Origin: Patescibacteria group bacterium
GTDB taxonomy: Bacteria; Patescibacteriota; Patescibacteriia; UBA2591; UBA6264
Direction of reading: 5' to 3'
DNA length: 5,387 nucleotides
NCBI GenBank assembly: GCA_022572625.1
Contig: JACZVN010000035.1
Coordinates: forward strand, 1-5,387
The notes beneath the pieces were generated by a model. It had not been told where the DNA came from. It worked only from the letters and a program-made list of their open reading frames with translations, and ran no database searches. Both the position numbers and the translations under genes were made by a program. Shown here piece by piece: positions 1 to 5,387 of this stretch (positions are counted from its first letter, which is position 1; each line of letters begins with the position of its first letter).

Positions 1-1
1 G

Positions 2-214
2 CAAGAAACACACGCCCGCAGTATTATTAAAGGTTTGACCTGGAGACTTATTGCCAGCACCACCACCGTGATCCTAGTTTATATTTTCACCCGCAGCTTT
101 ATTTTATCGGCTGAAATAGGAGCCTTGGATATTTCCTTAAAGCTACTTTTCTATTATTTGCACGAACGGGGTTGGAATATGTTAAAGTGGGGTCGGACAA
201 TTAATCAGGGCTAA
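2..214 (+). CDS. DUF2061 family small membrane protein, 5' end outside window
   Basis: An open frame runs from the left edge to a TAA at 212-214 and gives 70 residues. It begins QETHARSIIKGLTWRLIAST and continues through a hydrophobic stretch (VILVYIFTRSFIL) to KLLFYYLHERGWNMLKWGR near the end. The RS-[IL]-[IL]-K-x-[IL]-[ST]-W-R start and the YYLHER-x-WN-x-[IL]-x-[WF]-G ending are the hallmarks of DUF2061, a short domain of unknown function with two predicted membrane helices. The only Met in the visible part lies near the C-terminus (WNM), so the start is upstream of the window. As standalone members begin only a few residues before the RS motif, probably very little is missing. DUF2061 also occurs as a C-terminal domain fused to other proteins, for example adenylylsulfate kinases, and this cannot be excluded here. 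The gene converges on the transporter operon and shares a terminator with it. No function can be assigned. Confidence 0.85.
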   Translation, partial: QETHARSIIKGLTWRLIASTTTVILVYIFTRSFILSAEIGALDISLKLLFYYLHERGWNMLKWGRTINQG

Positions 215-235
215 TAAGGTTAAGCTAAAAAAAAT

Positions 236-267
236 AAAAGGCGAATTTAAAAGCGCCTTTTTTATTT
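236..267. terminator. Bidirectional intrinsic terminator between convergent genes
   Basis: The arms AAAAGGCG (236-243) and CGCCTTTT (254-261) pair perfectly around a ten-base loop. On the + strand the stem runs into TTTTTTATTT. On the - strand it runs into TTTTATTTTTTTTA. The hairpin lies 22 bases after the DUF2061 stop and 8 bases past the permease stop, so it can end transcription from both sides. The GC core is only four pairs, so strength is uncertain, but position and flanking T-tracts are convincing. Confidence 0.8.
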
Positions 268-274
268 GCCTAAA

Positions 275-1519
275 TTATTCATAGCGCAAAGCCTCAATCG
301 GACTTTTTTTTGAAGCCTGCCGGGCCGGATAAAAGCCAAAAACCAAACCAACAAAGGCGGAAACACTTAAACCTAAAATCGCAGCCATTACTGGAAAACT
401 AAACTCCCATGCCAAATCAAAAAAATTAGTCAAGACAAAAGAAATAAGAAAAGAAAGACCGGCTCCTAAAACAATGCCCACTAATCCGCCAACGGCGGTT
501 AAAATAATCGCTTCGCCAATAAACTGGGTCATAATATCTCGATCGGTCGCCCCCAGGGCTTTACGCAAACCAATTTCTTTGGTTCTTTCCGTAACCGAAA
601 CTAACATAATATTCATTACCCCAATTCCGCCAACCACTAGAGAAATGGCCACCACCGAAGATAAAAATATAGTTAAAATGCTAATAATCGTATTGACTTG
701 ATCAATCATCCCCTTTTGAGTGACAATGTAAAAATCGTCTTTACTGGGGTCAGTAATTCCATGAGTTTCCCTTAAAGTTAATTCTATATCACGAACCATT
801 CTCGCGGCCACTTCAGGACTCCTGGCTTTGAGCATAATTTCATTAAAATGATCACTGCCGGTGAGATATTGTTGGGCAGTGGTATAAGGTAAGATTACTG
901 TTTCATCAACATTAAAAAAGGCAATCTGTCCCTTGGGCGGCAAAACCCCGATCACTTTAAAATTCCTATTCTTAATTTTAATATTTTTCCCTAAAGCGTC
1001 TTCATCACCAAAAAGTTCTTTTTTAACTTTAGCGCCAATGACAACGACACTGGCTTTTTGACGAATGTCAATTTCATTAAAGTAAATCCCTTTTTCAGGA
1101 TAAATCTGAAAAATATCTCCCATAAACTCTGCCTTCCAGCCAAAAATCATTGGCCGGAATGTCTCCCCCAGATATGAAACACTGCCGGGAATAATCACCG
1201 CCGGCGCAATCTCAAGTAAATCAGGAACATTACTTTTCCTTTGCAAGGCTTCAACATCGCGAATTTTCAAAGATTCGGAGAACATCGTATCCATGATATC
1301 AGTCGGGCCTTTTGGTTCTCGCCCCGGCCGGACCACCACCATTTCCGCTCCCATGCCGCTTATTTGATTTAAAATTAAATTCTCCGCCCCCTGACCAACT
1401 GACATAATCATCATAATAGAGGTAATGCCAATCACAATTCCTAAAATAGTTAAACCAGAACGAGATTTATTTGTTCTTAATCCAATGACCGCGGTTTTAA
1501 AACTATGTTTTAATCGCAC
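275..1519 (-). CDS. MacB/FtsX-type ABC transporter permease
   Basis: This is the membrane subunit of a MacB-like (type VII) ABC transporter, 414 aa, with no fused ATPase domain, unlike E. coli MacB. The N-terminus has the family pattern (LRTNKSRSGLTILGIVIGI, about residues 14-32) leading into TM1 (about 22-42). An extracytoplasmic MacB_PCD-type domain follows (about 43-277), then three helices (about 279-307, 332-362 and 376-398). The cytoplasmic coupling motif VTERTKEIGLRKALGA (309-324) and the terminal GFYPARQASKKSPIEALRYE (395-414) are diagnostic of FtsX-fold permeases. The start codon is GTG at 1519-1517. An in-frame stop at 1534-1532 rules out a longer start, and the next Met (residue 36) lies inside TM1. 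No Shine-Dalgarno sequence precedes it. The start overlaps the end of the patatin gene by 17 bases, so translational coupling is likely. It should pair with the separate ATPase at 2342-3028. Substrate unknown: family members export drugs, peptides or lipoproteins, or transmit mechanical force to envelope proteins. Confidence 0.93.
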   Translation of the reverse strand: MRLKHSFKTAVIGLRTNKSRSGLTILGIVIGITSIMMIMSVGQGAENLILNQISGMGAEMVVVRPGREPKGPTDIMDTMFSESLKIRDVEALQRKSNVPDLLEIAPAVIIPGSVSYLGETFRPMIFGWKAEFMGDIFQIYPEKGIYFNEIDIRQKASVVVIGAKVKKELFGDEDALGKNIKIKNRNFKVIGVLPPKGQIAFFNVDETVILPYTTAQQYLTGSDHFNEIMLKARSPEVAARMVRDIELTLRETHGITDPSKDDFYIVTQKGMIDQVNTIISILTIFLSSVVAISLVVGGIGVMNIMLVSVTERTKEIGLRKALGATDRDIMTQFIGEAIILTAVGGLVGIVLGAGLSFLISFVLTNFFDLAWEFSFPVMAAILGLSVSAFVGLVFGFYPARQASKKSPIEALRYE

Positions 1520-2339
1520 GCTGATATTTAATTATTTTTTTTAATTGGGGTAAAGAATCATTCATCACCCTTTCTCCGGCTAAAATTAACTTTTGACTAT
1601 TTTGCTTTTTTATAAAATCACGCCAACCAATCAAGCCGGAAATTTCAACCCGAGGATTGACCACTAAATCAGCGGTTTTAACATCCTGTTTTGACAAAAG
1701 GTGATGAACTAAATTTAAAGTATTAATCAGCGTCATATAATAACCCGGGTTTTGGGTATCGCCCTTAAAAGAATAACGAGCGCCTAAATTAACCGCGATC
1801 ACCATTTTCGCTCCCATCGCCCGCACTGCCTTAACCGGCACTGGTTGGGAAAAACCGCTGTCAACCAATAATTGGTCCCCTTTTTTAACCGGCTTAAAAA
1901 TTAAAGGAATAGAAATACTGGCTTTAATAGCTGAGGAAACACGGCCGGTTTTTAAAACTACTGGCCGGCCGGTTTTTAAATCCGTGGCCGTGGCCACAAA
2001 AGGTATTTTCAATTTATTAAAAGAAATATGACCAATCTGTTTTTGAATAAAAGCCTCTATTTTTTGGCCGCTGATTAATCCCCCTTTAATTGACGGGTCT
2101 AAGATTAATTTTAAAACTTGGTGCCAAGTATTGGATAAAGCAATTTTTTCTATTTTTCCAATATCTTTAGTGACGGCATAAATTCCGCCAATCATCGCGC
2201 CAATACTTGAACCAGCGATAAAATCAATCGGGATATTATTTTTTTCTAAAACTTTTATCACTCCAATGTGGGCTAATCCTCGAGCCCCGCCGCTGCCCAG
2301 GGCTAAACCAATTGTAGGATGTGTTTTCATTCGAATCAT
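1503..2339 (-). CDS. Patatin-like phospholipase (RssA/NTE type)
   Basis: This is a serine acyl hydrolase of the patatin fold, expected to cleave acyl chains from phospholipids or related esters at the cytoplasmic membrane face. No signal peptide or membrane segment is visible. The glycine-rich oxyanion-hole motif GSGGARG is at residues 15-21, the nucleophile elbow GSSIG at 43-47 (Ser45), and the catalytic Asp160 lies in VDSG, where DG[GA] is usual. The stretches FVATATDLKTGRPVVLKTG (114-132) and SISIPLIFKPV (141-151) also match the bacterial RssA-like branch. The length of 278 aa is normal for that branch. The ATG at 2339 starts two bases after the ATPase stop; a second ATG three codons in (2330) is an alternative, and neither has a good ribosome-binding site. 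The 3' end overlaps the permease start by 17 bases. It separates an ATPase from its permease, which is uncommon. The enzyme class is secure. The substrate and any link to transport are inferred. Confidence 0.93.
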   Translation of the reverse strand: MIRMKTHPTIGLALGSGGARGLAHIGVIKVLEKNNIPIDFIAGSSIGAMIGGIYAVTKDIGKIEKIALSNTWHQVLKLILDPSIKGGLISGQKIEAFIQKQIGHISFNKLKIPFVATATDLKTGRPVVLKTGRVSSAIKASISIPLIFKPVKKGDQLLVDSGFSQPVPVKAVRAMGAKMVIAVNLGARYSFKGDTQNPGYYMTLINTLNLVHHLLSKQDVKTADLVVNPRVEISGLIGWRDFIKKQNSQKLILAGERVMNDSLPQLKKIIKYQRAIKT

Positions 2340-2341
2340 CT

Positions 2342-3028
2342 TTATCTAATTAATTTATCTTGCTCTATTTTACCGTCGCGAAAATAGAGAATGCGCCGGG
2401 CAAAATTAGCAATATAGGTTTCATGGGTAATTAAAATAATTGTTCGGCCTTCATCTTGATTAATCTTTTTTAAAATATTCATAATCATTTCACCTGATTT
2501 TGTATCAAGGTTGCCGGTTGGCTCATCGGCAAAAACTACTTCCGGATTATTAATCAACGCTCGGGCGATAGCCGCCCTTTGCTTTTCTCCACCTGAAAGC
2601 TGAGAAGGATCATGCTTAACTCGATGGCCTAAATCAACCTGCTTAATTACTTTCATCGCCCGTTCATTCCACTCTGATTCCTTAATATTTGAATAGGAAA
2701 GGGGTAATTTAATATTATCCAAGACACTGGTGCGGGGCAGAAGATTAAAAAATTGAAAAACAAAACCCATTTTTTTATTTCTCACTCGAGCGATTTCTTC
2801 GTTTGAATAATCATCAATCGTTTTGCCATCAAAGTGATATTGACCTTTGGTATGTCTATCCAAAAATCCCAGAATATGAAGCAGGGTTGATTTACCAGAA
2901 CCAGATGGACCCATGATGGCCACAAATTCGCCCCGGGCGATAGAAAAAGAAACCCCGCAAAGAGCCGGGGTTTTTGTTTCGCCGTCGCTATAAATTTTTT
3001 CTAGCTTTTCTACCTCAATTAAGGCCAT
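2342..3028 (-). CDS. MacB/LolD-type ABC transporter ATP-binding subunit
   Basis: This is a complete nucleotide-binding subunit of 228 aa, cytoplasmic, that would power the FtsX-type permease encoded two genes downstream. All catalytic motifs are present: Walker [10 protein letters not shown] (40-48), Q-loop Gln92 in [10 protein letters not shown], signature LSGGEKQ (144-150), Walker B VVFADEP (164-170, Asp168 and Glu169), D-loop GNLD (172-175) and switch His202 (LITHE). The FQ-x-FNLLP and ADEPTGNLD signatures place it in the MacB/LolD/FtsE-like group. The start ATG at 3028-3026 lies four bases after the adaptor stop and begins with the usual [13 protein letters not shown]. Upstream there is only a weak purine run (AGAAGAA, about 11 bases away). 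A terminator-like hairpin lies inside its early coding sequence (2944-2973). LolD and FtsE are alternative names by similarity, but neighbouring adaptor and permease genes favour a MacAB-like complex. Confidence 0.95.
   Translation of the reverse strand: MALIEVEKLEKIYSDGETKTPALCGVSFSIARGEFVAIMGPSGSGKSTLLHILGFLDRHTKGQYHFDGKTIDDYSNEEIARVRNKKMGFVFQFFNLLPRTSVLDNIKLPLSYSNIKESEWNERAMKVIKQVDLGHRVKHDPSQLSGGEKQRAAIARALINNPEVVFADEPTGNLDTKSGEMIMNILKKINQDEGRTIILITHETYIANFARRILYFRDGKIEQDKLIR
2944..2973 (-). terminator. Terminator-like hairpin inside the ATPase coding sequence
   Basis: Read on the coding (-) strand, AAACCCCG (2973-2966) pairs perfectly with CGGGGTTT (2957-2950) across an eight-base loop and is followed at once by CTTTTTC (2949-2943). 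This is the form of an intrinsic terminator, located at codons about 20-28 of the ATPase gene and transcribed in the sense direction. It could lower expression of the ATPase, patatin and permease relative to the adaptor, or act only when translation stalls. Codons here ([10 protein letters not shown]) also satisfy the ATPase family pattern, so chance is possible. The structure is seen; its activity is unproven. Confidence 0.35.
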
Positions 3029-3032
3029 ATTT

Positions 3033-4778
3033 TTATTCTTCTGATAAAAAAATAATAACTCGATCGCCCTCTTCTAGACCTTTAATAATTTCAATTTCTC
3101 CATAAGAGCCGCGCAACCCAGTTTCAACCATTACTTGTTTAATTAATTCATTCTCATCTAAAATCCTGACCAGCTTATCCCCATTTTCGCTAATCACCGC
3201 CCGCTGGGGAATGGCGATGACCTTTTCTCTTTTTTCCGCTAAAATATCGATATTGGCAGTCATGCCTGATTTAACCCGCTCATCTTTTTTTGTAAATTGC
3301 AAAATAATCTTATAAGTGGCCACGCCCTCAATCATGGTTTCGGCTGGATCAATTTCCACGATATGAGCTTCAAATATTTGTTCCTGGCCATAGGCATCAA
3401 GGGTTATTTGAGCCAGATTGCCTATTTTTAATTTAGCAATGTCAGCTTCCGGGATATTGGCTTCAATTTCAAACTGATCTTTAGAAATCAAAGAAACTAT
3501 CGCGATATTAACCACCACAATCTCGCCTAACTTTGCTTCTTGTTTAGTCACCAGCCCATCAATGGGAGATTTAAGTTTTATTTTTTCAATTTGAACCAAA
3601 ACATTTTCTAAATTAGCCTGAGCCTGTTTTATCTGCGCTTTTTGAGAACTAATATCTGATTCAGCCTGCTTGACTTGAGCCTCTTGAGATTTAATCTGTT
3701 CATCAGTCGCTCCTGCTTTTTTCAAAATTAATTCATCATTGGCAATGGCCAAAGAATTTTGAGCCGTGTTAACTTTTGCTTGATCTACGGCAATATTCTT
3801 TTGGTTAGTTATTATTTGGACGGCTAGTGATTGTTTCTGACCATTAACATTGGTTAGGGCAGTATTAATATTAGTCCGAGCAGTATTAATATTAGTTTTA
3901 TAAGTATTAATGTTAGTTTGAGACAAACTGCTGGCTGAATTTAAGGCGTCATTTGAACTAATTAAAAAAATCCTGATATCCACTAAATAACCCTCCGCAT
4001 TTTCCAGGGCCTGGTCTAAGTCTGAATAATTATTTGAAAGATTATTAACGGCTGATTTAAAAATTTCTAAAGTCTGGCCAACGCTAACCCTTTGATTTTC
4101 CGCATTTATTTTAGTTTGGGCATCACTAACCGAAAAAGTTAAACTTGGATTATTAGAAGTGTCATCAGCATATAATGGATCGGCCTGTTTATTAATCGCG
4201 TCATCGGCTTTAATAAAAGCATCATTTAGAATATCTTCCACTCCGTCATAAAGATTAGCCAAATCCACCTCAGCTTTATTCTTAACATTAGTTAAATTAA
4301 TTTTAGTATCGACCAAAGAATTTTGGGCGTTTAAAACTTTTGTGGCCACAATTTGCACTTCTTCAGGCCGAGCGCCTCGTTTTAATTCTTGCAGTTTTAC
4401 TTGCTGATTATCAAGAGCGGCTTGGGCTTGGGATAACTGGGCCCGGGCGCTCTCGACCCCGGCTTGGGCTTGGGCTTGCTGTGATTTTAATTCCGCATCA
4501 TCTAAAGCAATTAAGACCTGACCAGCAGTAGCCTGGTCACCTATTTTTACATAAATAAAAGCGACCTTACCGCTTTTTTCAAAAGCGAGATCAACTTCCT
4601 GAGACGGCCTAACCCGGCCAACCACACTTACTTCTTGAAGCAAATCGCTTTTTTCAACCACCACAAAATCATAATTTGGAGAGCTATCTTTTTTAAAAAA
4701 TTGATAACCGATAATCAGCACGATCAGTCCGATAATTAATAAAATTATAATTGATTTTTTCTTTAAATTAAACATCAT
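3033..4778 (-). CDS. Periplasmic-adaptor (HlyD/MacA-type) subunit with large helical insertion
   Basis: This is the membrane-fusion/adaptor subunit of a MacAB-like transporter, 581 aa, against roughly 370-400 for typical MacA. An N-terminal membrane anchor (about 9-28, after KKK) with no cysteine means it is an anchored protein and not a lipoprotein. The first lipoyl/barrel half spans about 38-95 (SGKVAFIYVKIGDQATAGQV). A Gln/Ala-rich coiled coil follows (about 96-135). Two related motifs, GARPEEVQ (135-142) and GATDEQIK (356-363), flank some 205 residues of predicted helix with no usual MacA counterpart. The second coil (362-400) leads to the returning lipoyl half (KLKSPIDGLVTKQEAKLGEI, 401-420). 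Beta-barrel and membrane-proximal domains complete the C-terminus (about 433-581; GMTANIDI at 505-512). The start ATG at 4778 directly follows an in-frame TAA; a second ATG is adjacent. No Shine-Dalgarno sequence is visible. It is the first gene of the operon, with a promoter candidate just upstream. If the cell has one membrane, a TolC-like partner would be absent. Confidence 0.9.
   Translation of the reverse strand: MMFNLKKKSIIILLIIGLIVLIIGYQFFKKDSSPNYDFVVVEKSDLLQEVSVVGRVRPSQEVDLAFEKSGKVAFIYVKIGDQATAGQVLIALDDAELKSQQAQAQAGVESARAQLSQAQAALDNQQVKLQELKRGARPEEVQIVATKVLNAQNSLVDTKINLTNVKNKAEVDLANLYDGVEDILNDAFIKADDAINKQADPLYADDTSNNPSLTFSVSDAQTKINAENQRVSVGQTLEIFKSAVNNLSNNYSDLDQALENAEGYLVDIRIFLISSNDALNSASSLSQTNINTYKTNINTARTNINTALTNVNGQKQSLAVQIITNQKNIAVDQAKVNTAQNSLAIANDELILKKAGATDEQIKSQEAQVKQAESDISSQKAQIKQAQANLENVLVQIEKIKLKSPIDGLVTKQEAKLGEIVVVNIAIVSLISKDQFEIEANIPEADIAKLKIGNLAQITLDAYGQEQIFEAHIVEIDPAETMIEGVATYKIILQFTKKDERVKSGMTANIDILAEKREKVIAIPQRAVISENGDKLVRILDENELIKQVMVETGLRGSYGEIEIIKGLEEGDRVIIFLSEE
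3846..3929 (-). repeat. 21-bp tandem repeat encoding seven-residue TNINTxx units
   Basis: Four imperfect 21-base units (3846-3866, 3867-3887, 3888-3908 and a diverged 3909-3929) share the core AGTATTAATATTAGT. They encode TNINTYK, TNINTAR, TNINTAL and TNVNGQK, residues 288-315 of the adaptor protein. The period of seven residues matches one coiled-coil heptad, but with Asn/Thr at most positions and only one Ile or Val per unit. In-frame tandem duplication within the helical insertion is the simplest origin. Confidence 0.75.
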
Positions 4779-4804
4779 TTATTATATAATTAATTTTTGA
4801 CTTC

Positions 4805-4833
4805 AGTATAACAATCTATTTTTCTTTAAACAA
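4805..4833 (-). promoter_or_regulatory. Candidate sigma70-type promoter of the transporter operon
   Basis: On the - strand, TTGTTT (4833-4828) and TATACT (4810-4805) are separated by exactly 17 bases. The -10 matches consensus at five of six positions; the -35 matches at three. Transcription would begin near 4798, leaving a leader of about 20 bases before the adaptor ATG. A perfect TATAAT (4786-4781) lies nearer the gene but has no -35 partner and would give a leaderless message. No clear terminator follows the upstream rmlD-like gene (stop at 4848), so read-through is also possible. Confidence 0.5.
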
Positions 4834-4847
4834 GATCAGATAAAAGC

Positions 4848-5387
4848 TTAATTTTTTAAATAATCTTCCAAAGCTTTGGTCCAGGGACGCAAAAGAGGAA
4901 ACTTGGTGTTGCGTAAAATAGAATATTGAGGCCGTTGGGCCGGTCGAGGAAACTTTTGGCTTGAAATTGAAATAACGTTTGTTTTTAACTTGGCCAGCTT
5001 AATAATTTCTTGGGCAAATTGATGCCAATTGATCACTCCGGAATTAGTTAAATGATAAATACCTGAAGGATATTTATTGGCTAAAAGTTTTTTGGTGGCT
5101 AGAGCTAAATCATTAGTGTAGGTTGGCGAACCAAATTGATCATCAACGACTTTTATTTCATTTTTTTCCTTAGCTAATTTTAAAATCGCATCAACAAAAT
5201 TATGATGTTGATGCGGGTTAGCTTTGGGCCCAAACAGCCAAGCGGTCCTGATTAAATAATATTTTAAACCGCTCGTTTTAGACCCTAAATTCAAAATCTT
5301 TTGTTCGCCCAAACGTTTTGATTGACCGTAAAAATTTAAAGGCGGAGCCGGCTGATCACTTTCTTGAACACCTTGAGAATTAGCATG
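4848..5387 (-). CDS. rfbD: dTDP-4-dehydrorhamnose reductase (RmlD), 5' end outside window
   Basis: RmlD is an NAD(P)H-dependent extended short-chain dehydrogenase that makes dTDP-L-rhamnose for surface polysaccharides. The visible part has 179 residues. It starts with HANSQGVQESDQPAPPLNFY and includes the catalytic YGQSK (Tyr codon 5330-5328, Lys codon 5318-5316), followed by LGEQ and LIRTAWLFGP. Further RmlD hallmarks are VVDDQFGSPTYTNDLA, GIYHLTNSG with WHQFAQEI, and RPQYSILRNTKF near the C-terminus. A TTG at 5312 could be mistaken for a start, but the frame stays open to position 5387 and the family alignment continues through it, including the active-site Tyr and Lys. The missing part, roughly 110-120 residues, should hold the Rossmann GxxGxxG motif. 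The right-hand flank probably contains other rhamnose genes. The gene ends 69 bases before the adaptor start on the same strand. A related sugar-nucleotide reductase of the same family is possible but less likely. Confidence 0.9.
   Translation of the reverse strand, partial: HANSQGVQESDQPAPPLNFYGQSKRLGEQKILNLGSKTSGLKYYLIRTAWLFGPKANPHQHHNFVDAILKLAKEKNEIKVVDDQFGSPTYTNDLALATKKLLANKYPSGIYHLTNSGVINWHQFAQEIIKLAKLKTNVISISSQKFPRPAQRPQYSILRNTKFPLLRPWTKALEDYLKN

Noticed and set aside
487..499. Small hairpin CCGCC-AAC-GGCGG
   Set aside because: Only five pairs, inside the permease coding sequence at a Gly/Val-rich helix, with no T-tract; no sign of function.
474..701. A 75-codon open frame on the + strand
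   Set aside because: It lies antisense within the strongly supported permease gene, over the conserved VTERTKEIGLRKALGA region, and its translation resembles no family.
1943..1980. Perfect 14-base direct repeat GGCCGGTTTTTAAA, copies 24 bases apart
   Set aside because: Both copies encode LKTGR in the patatin (TDLKTGRPVVLKTGR), in a region that fits the family pattern, so this looks like coincidental codon reuse and not a binding site or mobile-element scar.
4340..4531. A 63-codon open frame on the + strand
   Set aside because: It is antisense to the Gln/Ala-rich coiled coil of the adaptor; its Leu/Gly-rich composition simply mirrors those repeated codons.
4811..4862. Possible terminator after the RmlD gene around the AAGCTT site
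   Set aside because: Only short, AT-only pairing can be drawn and there is no GC-rich stem, so a terminator call is not supported.
1..5387. Mobile elements, CRISPR arrays, tRNA or rRNA genes
   Set aside because: No transposase or integrase motifs, no spaced direct repeats of CRISPR type and no tRNA-like cloverleaf or rRNA sequence were seen; nearly all sequence is accounted for by protein-coding genes.

Overview
The window is AT-rich and densely coded. It holds one short gene end on the + strand, facing a leftward block that fills the rest. The protein styles suggest a small-genome bacterium, possibly of the Candidate Phyla Radiation (Patescibacteria). The pointers are a long membrane-anchored adaptor with a helical insertion, a two-gene MacB-like transporter, almost no Shine-Dalgarno sequences, very short gene spacing and a DUF2061 protein. 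This assignment is inference: no rRNA or other marker gene is present. Visible stops are TAA or TAG, and nothing indicates a recoded stop.

Layout. Positions 2-214 (+) carry the 3' part of a DUF2061 membrane-protein gene. A hairpin with T-tracts on both sides (about 236-267) lies between it and the converging operon and should terminate both. From 4778 down to 275 (-) runs a tight four-gene operon: a periplasmic-adaptor/HlyD-type protein (581 aa), a MacB/LolD-type ABC ATPase (228 aa), a patatin-like phospholipase (278 aa) and a MacB/FtsX-type permease (414 aa). Gaps are 4 and 2 bases, and the last pair overlaps by 17 bases. A sigma70-like promoter is placed in the 69-base gap before the adaptor gene. 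At the right edge, 5387-4848 (-) is the C-terminal part of an RmlD-type dTDP-4-dehydrorhamnose reductase. Its frame stays open to the window edge, so it is truncated by the window and does not start inside it.

How it fits together. Adaptor, ATPase and permease make up a MacAB-like machine: the ATPase drives the FtsX-fold permease, and the adaptor extends outside the membrane. The unusual element is a cytoplasmic patatin/RssA-type lipid hydrolase with an intact Ser-Asp dyad, placed between ATPase and permease and overlapping the permease start. This suggests coordinated production of a lipid acyl hydrolase and an exporter or envelope-remodelling pump. That link rests on gene order and is inference. 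The adaptor itself is also unusual, with about 205 residues inserted between two copies of a coiled-coil motif, including four polar seven-residue repeats. A terminator-like hairpin within the early ATPase coding sequence could reduce expression of the distal genes.
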